Source: Enoplosus armatus (taxonomy: Eukaryota; Chordata; Actinopteri; Centrarchiformes; Enoplosidae). Taken from it: 64,000 nucleotides of DNA. The notes beneath the pieces were generated by a model. The model worked only from the letters and a program-made list of their open reading frames with translations. It was not told where the DNA came from and ran no database searches. Each line of letters starts with the position of its first letter. The stretch's first letter is position 1. The position numbers and the translations under genes are program-made. Below are positions 14,853 to 32,676 of the stretch, one piece after another. The stretch covers positions 18,869,704 to 18,933,703 of the forward strand of contig NC_092188.1 of assembly GCF_043641665.1 (NCBI RefSeq), read 5' to 3'.

Positions 14853-15768
14853 ATCAGATATACACAGAGACGTAATAGGCGTGTGGGAGTGAGAGTGGGA
14901 GTTTGATTTGATTAAGACGGTGGGCTGGCCTCTTGTTAAAGGCACAGGCCTAACTTGCACTGTTACACTCTCTACTCTCAAATCTATCTACTCATTCTTT
15001 TAAAATGCACCACAGGCCTCTTGCTTCATCAAATCTAACAGCATGATAAAATAGATAAAATTGCACACCAGTGAAAACAGCTGTATTCAATCGTTCTCTT
15101 CCTCTTTCATTTCCATACTAAAGGGTACTTTAATATCAGAAGCTCGGTTGTGTTAAGGGGACGTGACTGCACTCATTATGAACTGTACCATATCTCCTAA
15201 GCAAAACTTCCTTTGTCAATCTGACAGATTACTGTTTACACAGAGGATTACTGGTTTTTGGCTTTTTCTGTGAAGAACATGTGCTACCGTTACACTACAT
15301 TTAGTATTTACAATTATCCTGTAATTGACACACAGCGGCCGCTGTTCAGCCAAAGCTACATAGGCTGGCTTTAACCTCAAAATATTACAGTAAAATGCAC
15401 TGAATGCATGGCTCGTTACTCCACAAAGAGCTGTAGCACTGCAGTTCAGGCCAACACTATACTACATGCTTTGATGTGATGCACATTTCTGGTTAACACA
15501 GATTCAGTACAGCAAATCAGAGAACTACGAAGAAGTTTGATTACATTTTTTTGGCATATTTTGTTTTTTAACCTCACTCATTTCTAATTTTAAACATTTT
15601 TTTCACCTTCAGGCCCGTGAAGCCAATCACGTCGGGGACCAGGCTGCAGCGGAGCGGAGCAGCAGGACGGCCAAGACACTGAACCACGTGGCCCTGGGAC
15701 TCGGCATTGGGGTCTTCATCCTCTCCATTGTCTACATTGTGGTTATGGTGTCATTGGTCAGCAATTAA
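284..15768 (+). CDS. CD225/dispanin (IFITM-like superfamily) small membrane protein, 161 aa
   Basis: Three coding exons were assembled: 284-406, 1315-1521 and 15613-15768. All have GT-AG borders and phase-0 joins. The N-terminal 70 residues are rich in Pro, Gly, Gln and Tyr and carry a PPPPY motif, a possible WW-domain (NEDD4-type) ligand. A CD225-like core follows: NDY, then a hydrophobic segment with three adjacent cysteines ([16 protein letters not shown], about residues 93-108), a short polar loop (AREANHVGD...) and a C-terminal transmembrane helix (about 135-158) ending VSLVSN. In the dispanin family such juxtamembrane cysteines are commonly palmitoylated and the proteins act in membrane trafficking or fusion control. 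The role of this member is not evident. The start has no rival in-frame ATG in the exon. The second intron is about 14 kb and full of repeats, unlike the compact genes to its right. It could equally be named a PRRT1-like or TRARG1-like protein; I cannot choose. Confidence 0.85.
1522..4404. other. First part of the large intron 2 of the CD225-family gene
   Basis: No exon with supporting splice sites was found. It contains a GT microsatellite (3374-3400). From about 3575 there is a stretch starting with GGTTCCCAACC followed by a T-run, resembling the end of a non-autonomous DNA transposon. No matching second terminus could be located, so that element is only suspected. Confidence 0.4.
3374..3400. 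repeat. (TG)n microsatellite
   Basis: An uninterrupted TG dinucleotide run of about 27 bases in intron 2 of the CD225-family gene. Confidence 0.95.
4405..4905. mobile_element. hAT-type non-autonomous DNA transposon (MITE) with 8-bp target duplication
   Basis: The element (4413-4897, about 485 bases) begins AAGGGGTGGG and ends in the inverse of TAGGGGTGGGAATC. The 8-base word GTACCTAC flanks it exactly on both sides (4405-4412 and 4898-4905). Short G-rich terminal inverted repeats and an 8-bp duplication are the hAT hallmark. The interior is AT-rich with ATCGTGATA-like words near both ends and has no transposase ORF. Confidence 0.75.
5834..7084 (+). mobile_element. Tc1/mariner-family DNA transposon
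   Basis: The terminal inverted repeats match for about 21 bases from the outer end (CACTATATTGCCAAAAGTATT at 5836 and its inverse ending at 7082), with weaker similarity beyond. The expected TA target duplication flanks the element (5834-5835 and 7083-7084). The length of about 1,247 bases is typical of a full-length Tc1 element. It lies in intron 2 of the CD225-family gene in the same orientation and encodes one transposase. Intact ends suggest a fairly recent insertion, although the ORF is broken. Confidence 0.93.
5970..7000 (+). pseudogene. Tc1-like transposase, frameshifted near the N-terminus
   Basis: The natural start at 5970 ([10 protein letters not shown]...) opens a helix-turn-helix DNA-binding segment but meets a TAA at 6063 after 31 codons. 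The family reading frame resumes immediately in a different phase, and from 6113 an open frame of 295 codons runs to 7000. Numbered from that inner methionine, the catalytic residues are intact: Asp106 (WSDESHF), Asp197 (FQHDCAP) and Glu232 (NPIEHLW). The spacing between the last two is 34 residues, the DD34E signature of Tc1 elements. The single frame break near 6050-6063 removes the first DNA-binding helices, so the copy is probably inactive. No other break was seen in the rest of the frame. Confidence 0.9.
7085..14141. other. Middle of intron 2 of the CD225-family gene, no gene seen
   Basis: All open frames here are below about 100 codons, lack family motifs and have no consistent splice signals. 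The stretch is AT-rich with scattered C or G runs (for example about 10860). It is probably decayed intronic and repeat-derived sequence. Confidence 0.5.
14142..14238. repeat. Teleost interspersed repeat fragment
   Basis: Words such as TTTGATATTTTGGGAAA and GTAGCTTCATATTTAGC occur within about 70 bases. They resemble a repeat I recall as common in percomorph genomes, possibly SINE-derived. The call rests on recollection of the motif pattern, not on an alignment. Confidence 0.45.
14822..14847. repeat. (AC)n microsatellite
   Basis: A pure AC dinucleotide run in intron 2 of the CD225-family gene. Confidence 0.95.
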
Positions 15769-16748
15769 ATCTGTTTCCACATCTTTGCCATATTTCTAGT
15801 CCCCGTTCTCATTGTACACCAGGTAATCAGACCACACCAGGAACATTATTAGTCATCGGGAAGAATTTTTACAGAAAATTTGTAACCCATCTGATTGGCT
15901 ACCTTTGAAAAGTTGTTGATATTATTATCAACAGTAGATGATCATAGAAGCTCTTTACATGTAATCCATTACTCTCCAACAATATAGACAGCTTACATCA
16001 ACATTTCTTGTGTTTGTGATTTGCTTTCTATGTTATCACACATCAAAAATCAACATTTTTTGTTTTTGACATGCCTTTCAATTTTGATGCCTTAGGAGTT
16101 CAGCCTGGGTTCAGTGTTGCTCCACCACACATGCAGACGAGTACTATCCAAAGAGAGTTTTACATTTCATGGGAAATGTTTATTAACACAGTTTGTAGTG
16201 TGTCAGATTTCATTTTGCATTTTATTCAGTTCTGCAATTGAAAGAGATTTGTCTGATTGTATGATGGGCGAAATATAGCTGCCCTTTTGTTTGCTGTAAA
16301 TATGCACTTACACCCTCTAACCCTCTTAAACGTATGCTAACATAGTAACATAACTAACCAAGGATACTTCAAAAATACTCATAGAGGGAGAGATGTAGCT
16401 TTGTTTAGTTCATGCTGGACAAGGGGTGAGCCTGTTTTTGTATCTGATCTGAGTGCACGCTACAAGGATCTAGTCCTCTTTTTCCAGTCAAAGTCCTCTT
16501 CTTTCTTCCAGCTGAACAGGACTGCTTGTTTCTCACAAAATCAGCAGAGACCCTGATCAACAGTGGAGCCAATATGGCTGACACAGCCGGTTGCTCTCCC
16601 AGTGGCTCATGCTCACCATTTTGAAAGCTGTACTGTCTTATGTATCACTGGCCTGGGTGTTGTCTGCCATGCAATATCTGTATGTTCTTTTCTTAATCAA
16701 AGCAGAAAAAACTTTCAAAGATTTTGCTATATACCAAATTTCTTTATA

Positions 16749-16754
16749 AATAAA
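16749..16754 (+). terminator. Polyadenylation signal AATAAA for the CD225-family gene
   Basis: A canonical AATAAA lies about 980 bases after the stop codon at 15768. It would give a 3'UTR of about 1 kb (15769 to about 16775). No coding sequence lies between. Confidence 0.55.
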
Positions 16755-18647
16755 GTTAAAGTATATTGAGAGAAAACCCATTTCTGCTGTCTGGTCTATT
16801 TAGACAATGTTTATCTGACCAGTGCCACAGCCTAACAAGGTTTGTCGCAATACATAAGAATATTTATCTTGCTGCTGCAAAGCTGAGAATGGACCTAACT
16901 GCATCTGTCAAACATGTGATGGCCACCAAAGGCTGGTCTCAATGTACATTCTGTAATCAAGCAAATATTTCATTATGGACTTTCAAATATTGGTGCCTCA
17001 ATTGTAATCACATGTAATAGTGCTTCTGTATACAATTGAAATATATATGATATAGTGGTTAAAAAAGCACGCTCTTTGAAGTGTTTCACCTCTGTAGCCA
17101 GTGTTTCTCAAGTTAGAGGAGCGGTTGACTGTCTTTTCGCCCACTCACCTCCCCCCAATTCATTTATGTTTATAGTACATCTGCAATCCCGTCTCTACTC
17201 CCCCAATTTACCTTCTACCTTGTCTTAGCTTACTGTTTGATTTGCTTGACTATTACCCTCAGTTGCTTTCAATGACACAGGAAATTGATCACGTTAGATG
17301 TATGACGCACAGTATTCTGAGGAAGACCACAAGACCTGCAGGTTTGTTGAGAAGGTTACTACTTTGCCATGTTGAATTTGAACTGCGTAAGTGTGTATTT
17401 CTAGATATTTCATTCATGTGTGTCAGAAAGAAAGAAAGCACTTGGCCAATGATGAGTAGTCTTGGCATTTAAAAAGAAGTTTTGTGAGCAGGTCTGTCTT
17501 GCATTGCATTTACAATAGTTATGAAGCCCATTGTCTCATAATGGGCAAGTGTCCATTTTTACCATTTTTTTTCGTACCAAAAACTTAAATGAACATAAAT
17601 TAGTTATATATTATAGTTTTCATTGCCGCGAATCCAGGTCCAAGTTGTGATATTTTAATTAATCAACCCATCATGAGGAATTAATGTTGGGAAGCACTGA
17701 AGAAATACATTACATTAGTTTGTAGAGTTATAATTATTATAATACATACATTTTAGGCCATATCGTCCCTACTGGTTTATCATCATACTTTCATACTTTG
17801 GCTGGCATGACTGTTAAAACAGGTACTGAATTGCACCCCATGTAAAGTGGTATTAAAAAGCGGTGAACCCAAAGAAACCCTGTTATGGAAGGAGGAGGCC
17901 AGCCTGAAGCTACAAGTACCCTGTGTTTTAAGTTAAAGCATGGTTGAAGTGCAAACATTTTATCTGCTCCAGTGTCAGTATTAACATTGTGTCAGAGAAA
18001 GAACTGCCCTGATTTCATTGCGTCAGTAGAGAAAAACAGGTTTGGGAGTCATTGCGAGTTACTGTAAATGTGCCAGGGCTGTTTGTTATGTTTTGTCTCC
18101 TCTTCTACCAGCCCTATCTGCACTTCCTCCTGTTACTTGCTCTCCCACTTTTATCACTTCTCTCCTCCTGCTCATTCCTCCCCCACATGTACAGAATCTC
18201 ACACCCATTTCTTTCTACTTCCCTGTTCTTCTTCCTGCTCTTGCCCTCTTCTTACCATACCACCCCTCTGCAGTTGTAAAGCTCTCACTCCATCCTCGCC
18301 CGTCCTCGCCTTTTCATCCCCTTTCTCTTACATCTTCTCTTCTTCTCCTTCTGCACCACAACATCTTTTATTCCTCCTCGTCTTATTATTATTATCGTCA
18401 TATTTTTTTTGTAATTTCAAACCTGCCTTCTCATTATATCTTCCATTCTTATTGTATTCATCTCTCCTCTAGGCTTTCCCTTTACAAAGCATGACATGTA
18501 ACGTGATGACTGACACACATACTGGTCAAGTCTTCTGGCCTTCATCGTTTCCTTGGGCACAATTGGAAGAAAAATGTACTGGCATAATAATTTTTTTTCT
18601 CATAACTTTTTCCTCCTACTTACCACTGCCCTAAAAGTGCATGCTCA

Positions 18648-18782
18648 TGGTGGGAACTGTTGGGTCTCTGTAATAACATTATAAAGAGTACAGTCTAGAC
18701 CTGCTTTATACGTAAAGTGTCATGAGATGGCTTTTGTTGTGATTTGGCGCGATATAAATAAAATTGAATTGAAAATTGAATT
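18648..18782 (+). repeat. Teleost interspersed repeat, 3' end with ATTGA-type tail
   Basis: The block runs from CTGTTGGGTCTCTGTAA through GATTTGGCGCGATATAAATA to a tail of AATTGAATTG words. This resembles the 3' end of a very common fish retroelement. The class (LINE or SINE) was not resolved. Confidence 0.6.
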
Positions 18783-19566
18783 AATCTGCTGCAGCGCTTC
18801 CTCTTCATTCTCTACGTGACTTATCATCCGTCACCATGGTAACCAGCCTTCACTCTGACAACACTGAGCTCCAAACTGAGGCCACGTTTATTACCGTAAC
18901 ACACTGGCTCCCCATTAACTGTCCATTCTATTGTTTTTCCTAGTGGTTCTAATTATATCATCAATTTCCTGCCACTGCCAGGTTAACCTTATTATTTTGA
19001 TGAGACCTTTTTGTTTGTGACCAGAAATAAGCACCTGGCCTGTTGACTGTTCATGTTTCATTTTCTCCTCAAAGTGTCTGCTCTGGACTGATTTGTGGAC
19101 ATGAGGAAGCAGTGCAACAGGGTTGTCTCTATTTTTAATATATTAACCCATTTGTGCCCGTGACTGAAATTTAGAATTTCCTTTGGGGGAAGTGTTCTTT
19201 GGGCTTGTCTAAGCACAAATCTGAAGACATTTTCAAAATCAGTCAAAGCGAGTTTTTCTCATCATACCATACTTAGTCTTGGTGCACAAGGGACTACAGA
19301 TTTTTCCTAAAATGGTAGAAAATGCCCTAGAATAAGCAATAAAAATGTAGGGATTTTTACTATTTTCAGTATACACATGCGAGGGGCTCCTATCTATATA
19401 TTCCATATAAATAAAAGTCGCACAGAACTATTATTAGTCTTAAAGCAGGTGAAAACATTCACTTGAGGAGCGATTCTCCATTAGTTTCAATACATTTTCA
19501 GGAAGTATATTTGCTTCTTTTAAACCTCAGCTCTTAACTAATGACTCTCAGATACATATAGGAACA

Positions 19567-19609
19567 TCTCTCTCTCTCACACACACATACACACACACAC
19601 ACACACACA
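19567..19609. repeat. (TC)n(AC)n microsatellite
   Basis: A compound dinucleotide run inside the spacer of the inverted repeat. Confidence 0.9.
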
Positions 19610-19792
19610 ACCTTATACTTCTATACTTGTAAGGACCTTCATTGACATAATGTATTCCCTAGCCCCTTACCCTAACCTTAACCATCACAACTAAATGCCT
19701 AACTCCTTAAAACCAAAATCTGAACCCTCAAACAAACCGGTCCTCTACTCCTAAGATCTAAAACTCAAACTCACAAAGATAGCTGTACAAGT

Positions 19793-19834
19793 ACACACAC
19801 ACACACACACATACACACACACACACACACACAC
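19793..19834. repeat. (AC)n microsatellite with one AT interruption
   Basis: A second CA tract in the same spacer, with one imperfection near 19811. Confidence 0.9.
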
Positions 19835-21543
19835 ATTTATATGCAATACATAAATAGGAATCCCTTGCTGAGAAATAAAAATCCCTACATTTTTATCCCT
19901 TATTATAGGGCATTTTCTATCATTTTAGGACAAAGCAGTAGTCCCATGTGCCCAAAGACTAAATATAGTATGATGAGTAAATAGCTGTATCTCTGGCTGA
20001 GCACAATCAAGTATTTGGTATCTATGAACTCACAACGAGTTTATTATCAAAGATAAACACACATATGCAGAGTAAAAAATCCTGACTTTGACTATTGATG
20101 AAAGTGTGATTTTTTATGTGATCTAAACATTTCACAGTTGTACCAATAGATACCTGCCCAAAGTATGTCTGTACCAAATTTCAAGACTTAAGACCAAGCA
20201 GAACAAATGTTGTGGCATTTTTCCTAAATACTAAACTATACTAAATATTGTCTTTGAGCACAAATTGGTTCAACTTATTGTGACAATTTGTATGTGGACA
20301 CTTGGCTTTCTCTAACAGAACTCAAAATGGATCATAACTGGAATCATTTGAAATCCAAGTAAAGAGTATTTTGAAGCGTGATCAGGCAGTCATGGGTGGT
20401 CAGGTGGCTTTCTATCTAATGGTGGATTCATTATAATTAATGTTTTCTATTTAAGTTGTGTTTGTATAGCTGTCTTGTATGTATATATTTTTAGCTGCCA
20501 TGATAATATCTGTCTTCTGCTGTGGATTTTTCTTCCTCTTTTTCTAACTCAGTGCTTTTGTTTGTGATTAATAATTCTCCACAGGCCTGGATCGTCTGCC
20601 CTGGAAGCCATTAATAACAGCCAATAAATGTGATTGAAGCTTAAATGATCCAGCGCAGGCACGAGGCCCTGCTTCTGACGATGTGAACTGCTTTACAAAG
20701 AAGAGCAAGGTGCTGTGGTTCGCAGGTTTTTGACACATTTATAGCTGTTGGATTTTACATAATCCACCTGCCTGGGAAAGGCAGGCCATCGATGTTTGTA
20801 AAATGGCTTGTAGCTATCTTACAACCACTGCTTCTGGTTGTTTTACTCCACTTGTTTGGAGACAAGCAAATTTGCAAGAAGCACACTGTGGCAAAAACCC
20901 TGAAACCTTTTCAATACCACACTTGCCACCCACGGAACCTGTCTAAGCATGCACGAGCGGCAAACATTACAACAAAGCCACTGTTTATCTGTTCCTGCAT
21001 TTGCTCTGGTGAAACTCAATGTCACATTGCAGTGACTTCAATTATGTGCTCCAACTCTTGTATTTTTATTTCATATGCTGATCATGTTTCGGAACTATTC
21101 CATACAGGTACAGGTGACTAACAGCTGATTCAACACAAGAATGGCATAAGGGTAAACCCAGCATTGTTTTCTGTTTCCTTTCCCAAAACAACCCTTTCAT
21201 TTGTGCCAACAGGGAGGTTGCCAATTGCCTCCATCTCTCTCAGCTCCAACCTGTCTGGGTTTGGCTTTTGCAGCTGGTCAGGATATGAAACGGGATCAGG
21301 TTACTTCACTGTTTGTATAGTGGTTATTGACTTCCTCTGCAGAGTTTCCAGTAAGGTTTAACTGTTTACAGCAGGGATGTTATAGAAGTACTGCATCACT
21401 CACCACATTACTGCCCCTTTATCAGAATAATGTTAACTGTAACATTGCTGTGGTAAGATGATTAACAGCCATTACAAGTGAGCAGCCATACAGAACACAA
21501 CATTGCAACGCTGCTGCAGAACTTCTGGTTACACAATGTGCTT

Positions 21544-21560
21544 CTGCTGCCCCCTATTGG
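21544..21560 (-). promoter_or_regulatory. CTCF-like motif
   Basis: On the minus strand the word is CCAATAGGGGGCAGCAG, a close match to the vertebrate CTCF core consensus (CCASYAGRKGGCRS). It lies between the convergent 3' ends of the CD225-family gene and sdha. Occupancy is unknown. Confidence 0.45.
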
Positions 21561-21767
21561 CCATAAACAGGCACTGGACACAATAAAAGCCAAAGTCATT
21601 AGAACTCAAAAAAGGGGCCGAGATTTTATGTACACCTTTTGAAATAGTCTTTACAAAACCCAAAATTGTAACTACATGTAGGATTTATGATAGGGCTGTT
21701 TAGCTGCACCCCCTGCCCACTGGACCAAGACAAACCAAGAGTTTTTGTTTCTATGCATGGTCTACAT

Positions 21768-23047
21768 TTTATTAAACATATGAAAATAAGTACAAATGGC
21801 AAAACCAGAAGAAAATGAACTCAAATGTGTTTTTTTTTTCTTTTTAAAAACAGGCAAATAAATTAAGTCACCCTTTCAATGATTCAGTACAAGAAACATA
21901 TCATGTGAACTTGTTCAATACATCATGTGACAACAACACAGTGCATGCTTCAAAATAATTTGTGGAGTTGCAGAAAATGTAGGAAATTCCACTTAGTGGG
22001 AATTTCCCATCAATTCTACATCACACACACACACAGCTCTGTTTCAATGGAAGCCACTCGCATCGCAGCTGCGATCGAAGCACTTAGAGCTGGCACTGAT
22101 GTTGGTGCTCAGAATAATTCATAATCAGCGAACTACAAAGGCCCAATAACTCAAGCAGCTCTGTGCACTTCACTGCCCGAAGTGGAATTCATTTCAGAGA
22201 AAGCACCAGCAACACCAAACTGTGTAAAGAAACCATTGTTCCAACAGAAGAGACAAGGTTAAATAGGCTAAACAGATACAAGCACCAAGCTGCTTCATTT
22301 ATATTGAAGAACTATAGATAGCTTGAGCTCAATTAAGTCTCTCAGCTGATTATCTGATGAACATGAGCAAGATGAAGATGCACTTTATAATTTGGAGCAC
22401 ACGCATGAAGTAGCACAAGAAATAAATACTATCCAAGACTGAAGGCCATAGTGAGTGACAAAGTACTAGCTCATACTTCAACAAGTACATACAGTATAAC
22501 TCACCATGTTTATTGTACATTTATGCAATATTTACATACTTTAAACTTCCCACTGTAGCTTAACGCCAACATGTGCATTTCAAATTACAATCACTTCCCA
22601 TCTCTTCACCATCTCAGCCAAAAGGAGAGAAGTTCTAATTAAAGAAGAATTTAATGAGCGTATGGTGTCATCCCAAAAGGCCAAGCATAAGTGGTGCAAC
22701 ACATGTCAACTGTTCTCAATTGTTTTAGATCTTCAGCTGGAGTCACCCACTTGTCTGGAGTGCCTTGTGATATATACAAGACCAGCTCACATAGAGTGAG
22801 AGGTCATGTGGAAATCGATCTGCAGCAAACAAATTAAATGAAGGCAAAACACACATGAAGGAGAGGAGCAGGAAGGTGACACAAAGGGATGAAGTTTCAA
22901 GACAAGACAGTTTTGTATTTAACCATTCTAAATGGATACACATGTGCAACCATAAGCATTATTTGTCCCAAAATGTCATCTCGATTACAGGAAAAGTATC
23001 TCCATAAATGGTAAATAAATGAGTGAACTGGATGTGAGGAGATATTC
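21768..23047 (-). other. sdha: Probable 3'UTR of sdha
   Basis: An AATAAA on the minus strand (21768-21773) lies about 1.28 kb after the sdha stop and is the best distal polyadenylation signal seen. A closer one exists near 22508. No coding sequence is supported here, so 3'UTR length is uncertain. Confidence 0.4.
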
Positions 23048-29765
<6,718 letters not shown>

Positions 29766-30745
29766 GTTGTCAGATGAAGGACCGATTCTGAGGCACGGCG
29801 GACGTTCAGATATTCTGTTGCACTGGACCAAACCACTCTCCGAAAACGGGGGTATCACTTATGTTACACCTAACGGTTATCCTCTAAAAGAATCAATTGA
29901 CGTGTTTTAACAGTACAGAAAACTGTTTTATTAACGCCACTAAATCCAAATGAATACACAAATACTTTAATGTAAACACCTAATGGGACTTTTATATAAG
30001 CAAATTCCTAAGAACTACCCCCCGTCGGTATAGATGGACTGCTAAAGCGTAAAAATTGTATAACCTGGATGTGCAGGAACAAATGTATAAGTGACCTAGA
30101 CTTTTTATTCAAGGTGAGACACAGCACCATATATTTAATAGACTTACACTTACTTGTTGTCGGGATTACAAAGCTATTATGCCCCGTGTTATGTTTGAAT
30201 GAAATACTCTAGCGAGCTTGCGCCAGAAACCTAAAATGTTAGCTAGCATGTTAGCTCATAGCTAGCCTTGTTTGTGGTTAGCTGGGCTGTCAAACCCCCA
30301 AATCATGTCAGACTGGTATTGCTTTTGTTGCCTGTCGCAGTGTTTTGGTAAATGCTACCAAGCTAATTGCTAACGTACTTTCAACTTGTGCTTATTTGCA
30401 ACACCATTTTACCAATGCCACACATACGGTCCAGGCGTGTTAATGTTTTTAAATAGCTTATTAGTGAATCTAAAGCCGTTTCATTCTACTAAGCTACAAA
30501 ATCAATGGGCCCTCGGACCTTCATTGTGTATTGAAACAAGAAACTTGGCAATTAACTGCTGCTAACATTTACTGTTGCTACTGGCAGCCAATAAGAAAGA
30601 CTTGCGTTACTTCAGGTGCGTCCTTCAGTTTGTGCTGCTATATTTGAACATTTATCGTATATTATATTTAAAGGACTCCGTTATCACTGATGTTTTGGTC
30701 TGCCCTGTGTGTGTGTGTGTGTGTGTGTGTGTGACAGCAGTTTCC
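29766..30745. promoter_or_regulatory. Divergent promoter region and 5' leaders of sdha and ccdc127
   Basis: Only 980 bases separate the two start codons on opposite strands. A strong splice donor (CAAG|GTGAGA, exon end 30113) and acceptors just before the ccdc127 ATG (after 30737 or 30740) suggest a noncoding first ccdc127 exon ending at 30113. That leaves under about 350 bases for a shared promoter. The same head-to-head arrangement exists in mammals. No TATA box is obvious. Confidence 0.6.
30706..30733 (+). repeat. (GT)n microsatellite abutting the ccdc127 acceptor
   Basis: A GT run of about 28 bases ends a few bases before the probable 3' splice site upstream of the ccdc127 start codon, in the place of a normal pyrimidine tract. 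Confidence 0.9.
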
Positions 30746-32676
30746 ATGAACAACTTGAATGACCCCCCTAGATGGAACATCCAGCCAGACCCCAGAGGAA
30801 GGGGGGCGGGGGCTGGTGATGGGAACCAATGGAACTATGCCCTGCTGGTCCCTATGCTGGGACTGGCTGCATTTCGTGAGTTACACAAGGAGATGTGTTT
30901 GTGGATGAGGTAACAGACAGAGGAGAACATGTGGGCTATTGAATGTATAGTTTATATAACTATATAGTTTAGTATAATTTCCCCCAGGGATCAATGAAGT
31001 ATTTCTGATTCTGATTCTGATGAAATCTTATGTGCAAAGCAAGTTGAGTTTGTGTGAGATCCACTATTTATCTTAGGTTTTTTCTTTAATTTGCCATATT
31101 AGTAGCTAACTCTCTGGGGAAATATAGACACTTGTTTAAATGTACAATACACATGTACATCTTCCCTGTCTAGGACCGACTGTTTTTCTTAACAATGACA
31201 AATGAGATTTGTAGAAATGTAGTGGTTATCATACCCAGCACCTGGAACAACACCAGGCCAAGGATTAAATACCACCTCCTGTGCAGTAAATGAAATATTT
31301 TAATATTCAAGATTGTTTTGGTAATATCTGTCTAATGCTTAATAATTAACTTGTCTAAAACTTTTCAGTAAATGCAGTCTAAAAAATGGTTTTAACTGAG
31401 TGAATACAAAGGCATCAAGTTTACAAAAGACAGGTCTGTATCCAATCCAAAGTGGACTAGAGTGAGTTTTTATTTGTCTTCTGTCTCTCTTTCAAATGCA
31501 TGCTCATTTTTGTTTCTAGGTGCTGCCATTATCATGTTAACTCTCTCAAAATTGTGAGACAGGCAGATACTGTTCTGGGCTTCAAGAAATTCAGTTGTTT
31601 GAGGAAAACAGTGCTTTAAGATCATGACAGTTAAAGTTAAATATATATTTAGAGTTAAATATCTCTTCAATCCTGTGTCTTTTCTCCCACCGTGCCTTCA
31701 GGTTGGATCTGGACCAAGGAGTCTCAGAGGGAGATCCATAAGATCAAATCCCAGTATGACAAGGATGTGTCCACGATAAAAAGCGAGATGGAGGCATGCT
31801 ACCGGGAGACACTGACAGAGAGGCGCAGGGCAGCGGCTACACTGGAGCTGGAGCTGGAGAAGGAGAGACAGAGGGTTAAAGGCTACAAGCAGGCCCTGGT
31901 CTCACAGAGCCAGCAGCTGATGGAAGAACGGAAACAGTTACAGCAGGTAAAGACGTAACCCTCTCTGTCGCCTCCTATGGTCTGCATCGAGGCTGCTCAA
32001 GGGCTTTTAAGGGCTTATGAAGCCACTGAGCAGAAAAAATGTCTTCCCTCTTCATGCATGTTTTCTTTTCTCTCTCCTTACACACCTCTCTTCTGCCTCT
32101 CCTTCTGACAGTTTTCCTTGTCTTGCTCCCACTTTGACTAGCCCTCCATTTCTGCTATTGTGCATGTTTCCCGTCTAACCTGTAGCCTCTCCTGCATAAC
32201 CCAGAAATAACTGTCTTCTCCCTTACAAGGAGCGCGAGGCCTTGGAGGAAGAGAAGCAAAGGATGGTAAAGTCCGGCACTGCAGGGGCTGTGCTGCATCA
32301 AGCCCTGGAACGAGAGAACAACTGGTACCGGCGAGCCACCGCCACTCTGAAGGAGCTAGAGGGTCAGCTTGTGGAGCGCCAGAATGCCTACTGTTCCCTC
32401 ATCCAACCGCGAGATCAACGGCTGGAGATGGAGAAGAACATGCTGCTAAAGGTTGTCAAAGAACCCATCGGGGAAGAACTGGATCTAGAGTCCGATCTGA
32501 AGGATATTTTCAAGAGAGATAAGTACTGTGCGGACCTGCTAAACATGGACAAGAGGAAGAACGGAAGCCTCATGTGGGTGTACCTCAAGTACTGGCAGCT
32601 GCAGGTCACTGTCCAGAAACACAAGAGAGCCGAAGAAGCCATATTAGGAGGGAAAATCCAGTCTCACACAAAGTGA
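30746..32676 (+). CDS. ccdc127: Coiled-coil domain-containing protein 127, 273 aa
   Basis: Three coding exons (30746-30875, 31702-31946, 32230-32676) total 822 bases with consistent phases. The N-terminus (MNNLNDPPRWN) leads into a short hydrophobic stretch (YALLVPMLGLAAFRWIW, about residues 31-47), a possible membrane anchor. A long charged coiled coil rich in Glu, Lys, Arg and Gln follows (about 50-190), then a conserved C-terminal part with LKYWQLQVTVQKHKRAEEA. The human protein is about 260 residues. It is a conserved vertebrate protein with poorly defined function; mitochondrial association has been suggested for the family. Its placement beside sdha supports the orthology call. Confidence 0.92.
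30980..31023 (+). repeat. LINE 3' tail (Rex/CR1-like) in ccdc127 intron
   Basis: The block CCCCCAGGGATCAATGAAGT followed by repeated CTGATT units is the characteristic 3' end of a teleost non-LTR retroelement. Only the tail remains. Confidence 0.6.

Larger units (their letters stand above)
19258..19977. repeat. Long imperfect inverted repeat around CA microsatellites
   Basis: The left arm 19258-19360 and right arm 19876-19977 are near reverse complements over about 100 bases. Shared words include CTCATCATAC, CTAAAATG, AGAAAATGCCCTA and AAAAATGTAGGGATTTTTA. The spacer of about 515 bases holds the TC/AC run 19567-19609 and the AC run 19793-19834. A weaker match outside the arms (CCATTTGTGCCC near 19147 and its inverse near 20258) suggests a larger palindromic transposon or foldback element. 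No ORF inside. Confidence 0.7.
16775..21540. other. Gene-poor interval between convergent genes
   Basis: No supported exon. It contains a pyrimidine-rich stretch (about 18100-18480), a teleost repeat tail (18648-18782), and a long inverted repeat enclosing two CA microsatellites (19258-19977). The two neighbouring genes point toward this interval. Confidence 0.5.

Noticed and set aside
14580..14981. 133-codon minus-strand frame
   Set aside because: Contains a CA-microsatellite-encoded Cys-Val stretch; no domain or splice support.
18042..18494. 150-codon plus-strand open frame and two overlapping frames
   Set aside because: Pyrimidine-rich simple sequence; all three plus frames are open only because stops are rare in CT-rich DNA. 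Products are Ser/Leu/Pro low complexity with no family resemblance.
19567..19834. Regularly spaced repeats as a possible CRISPR-like array
   Set aside because: They are two CA microsatellites with an intervening non-repeated spacer in a vertebrate genome.
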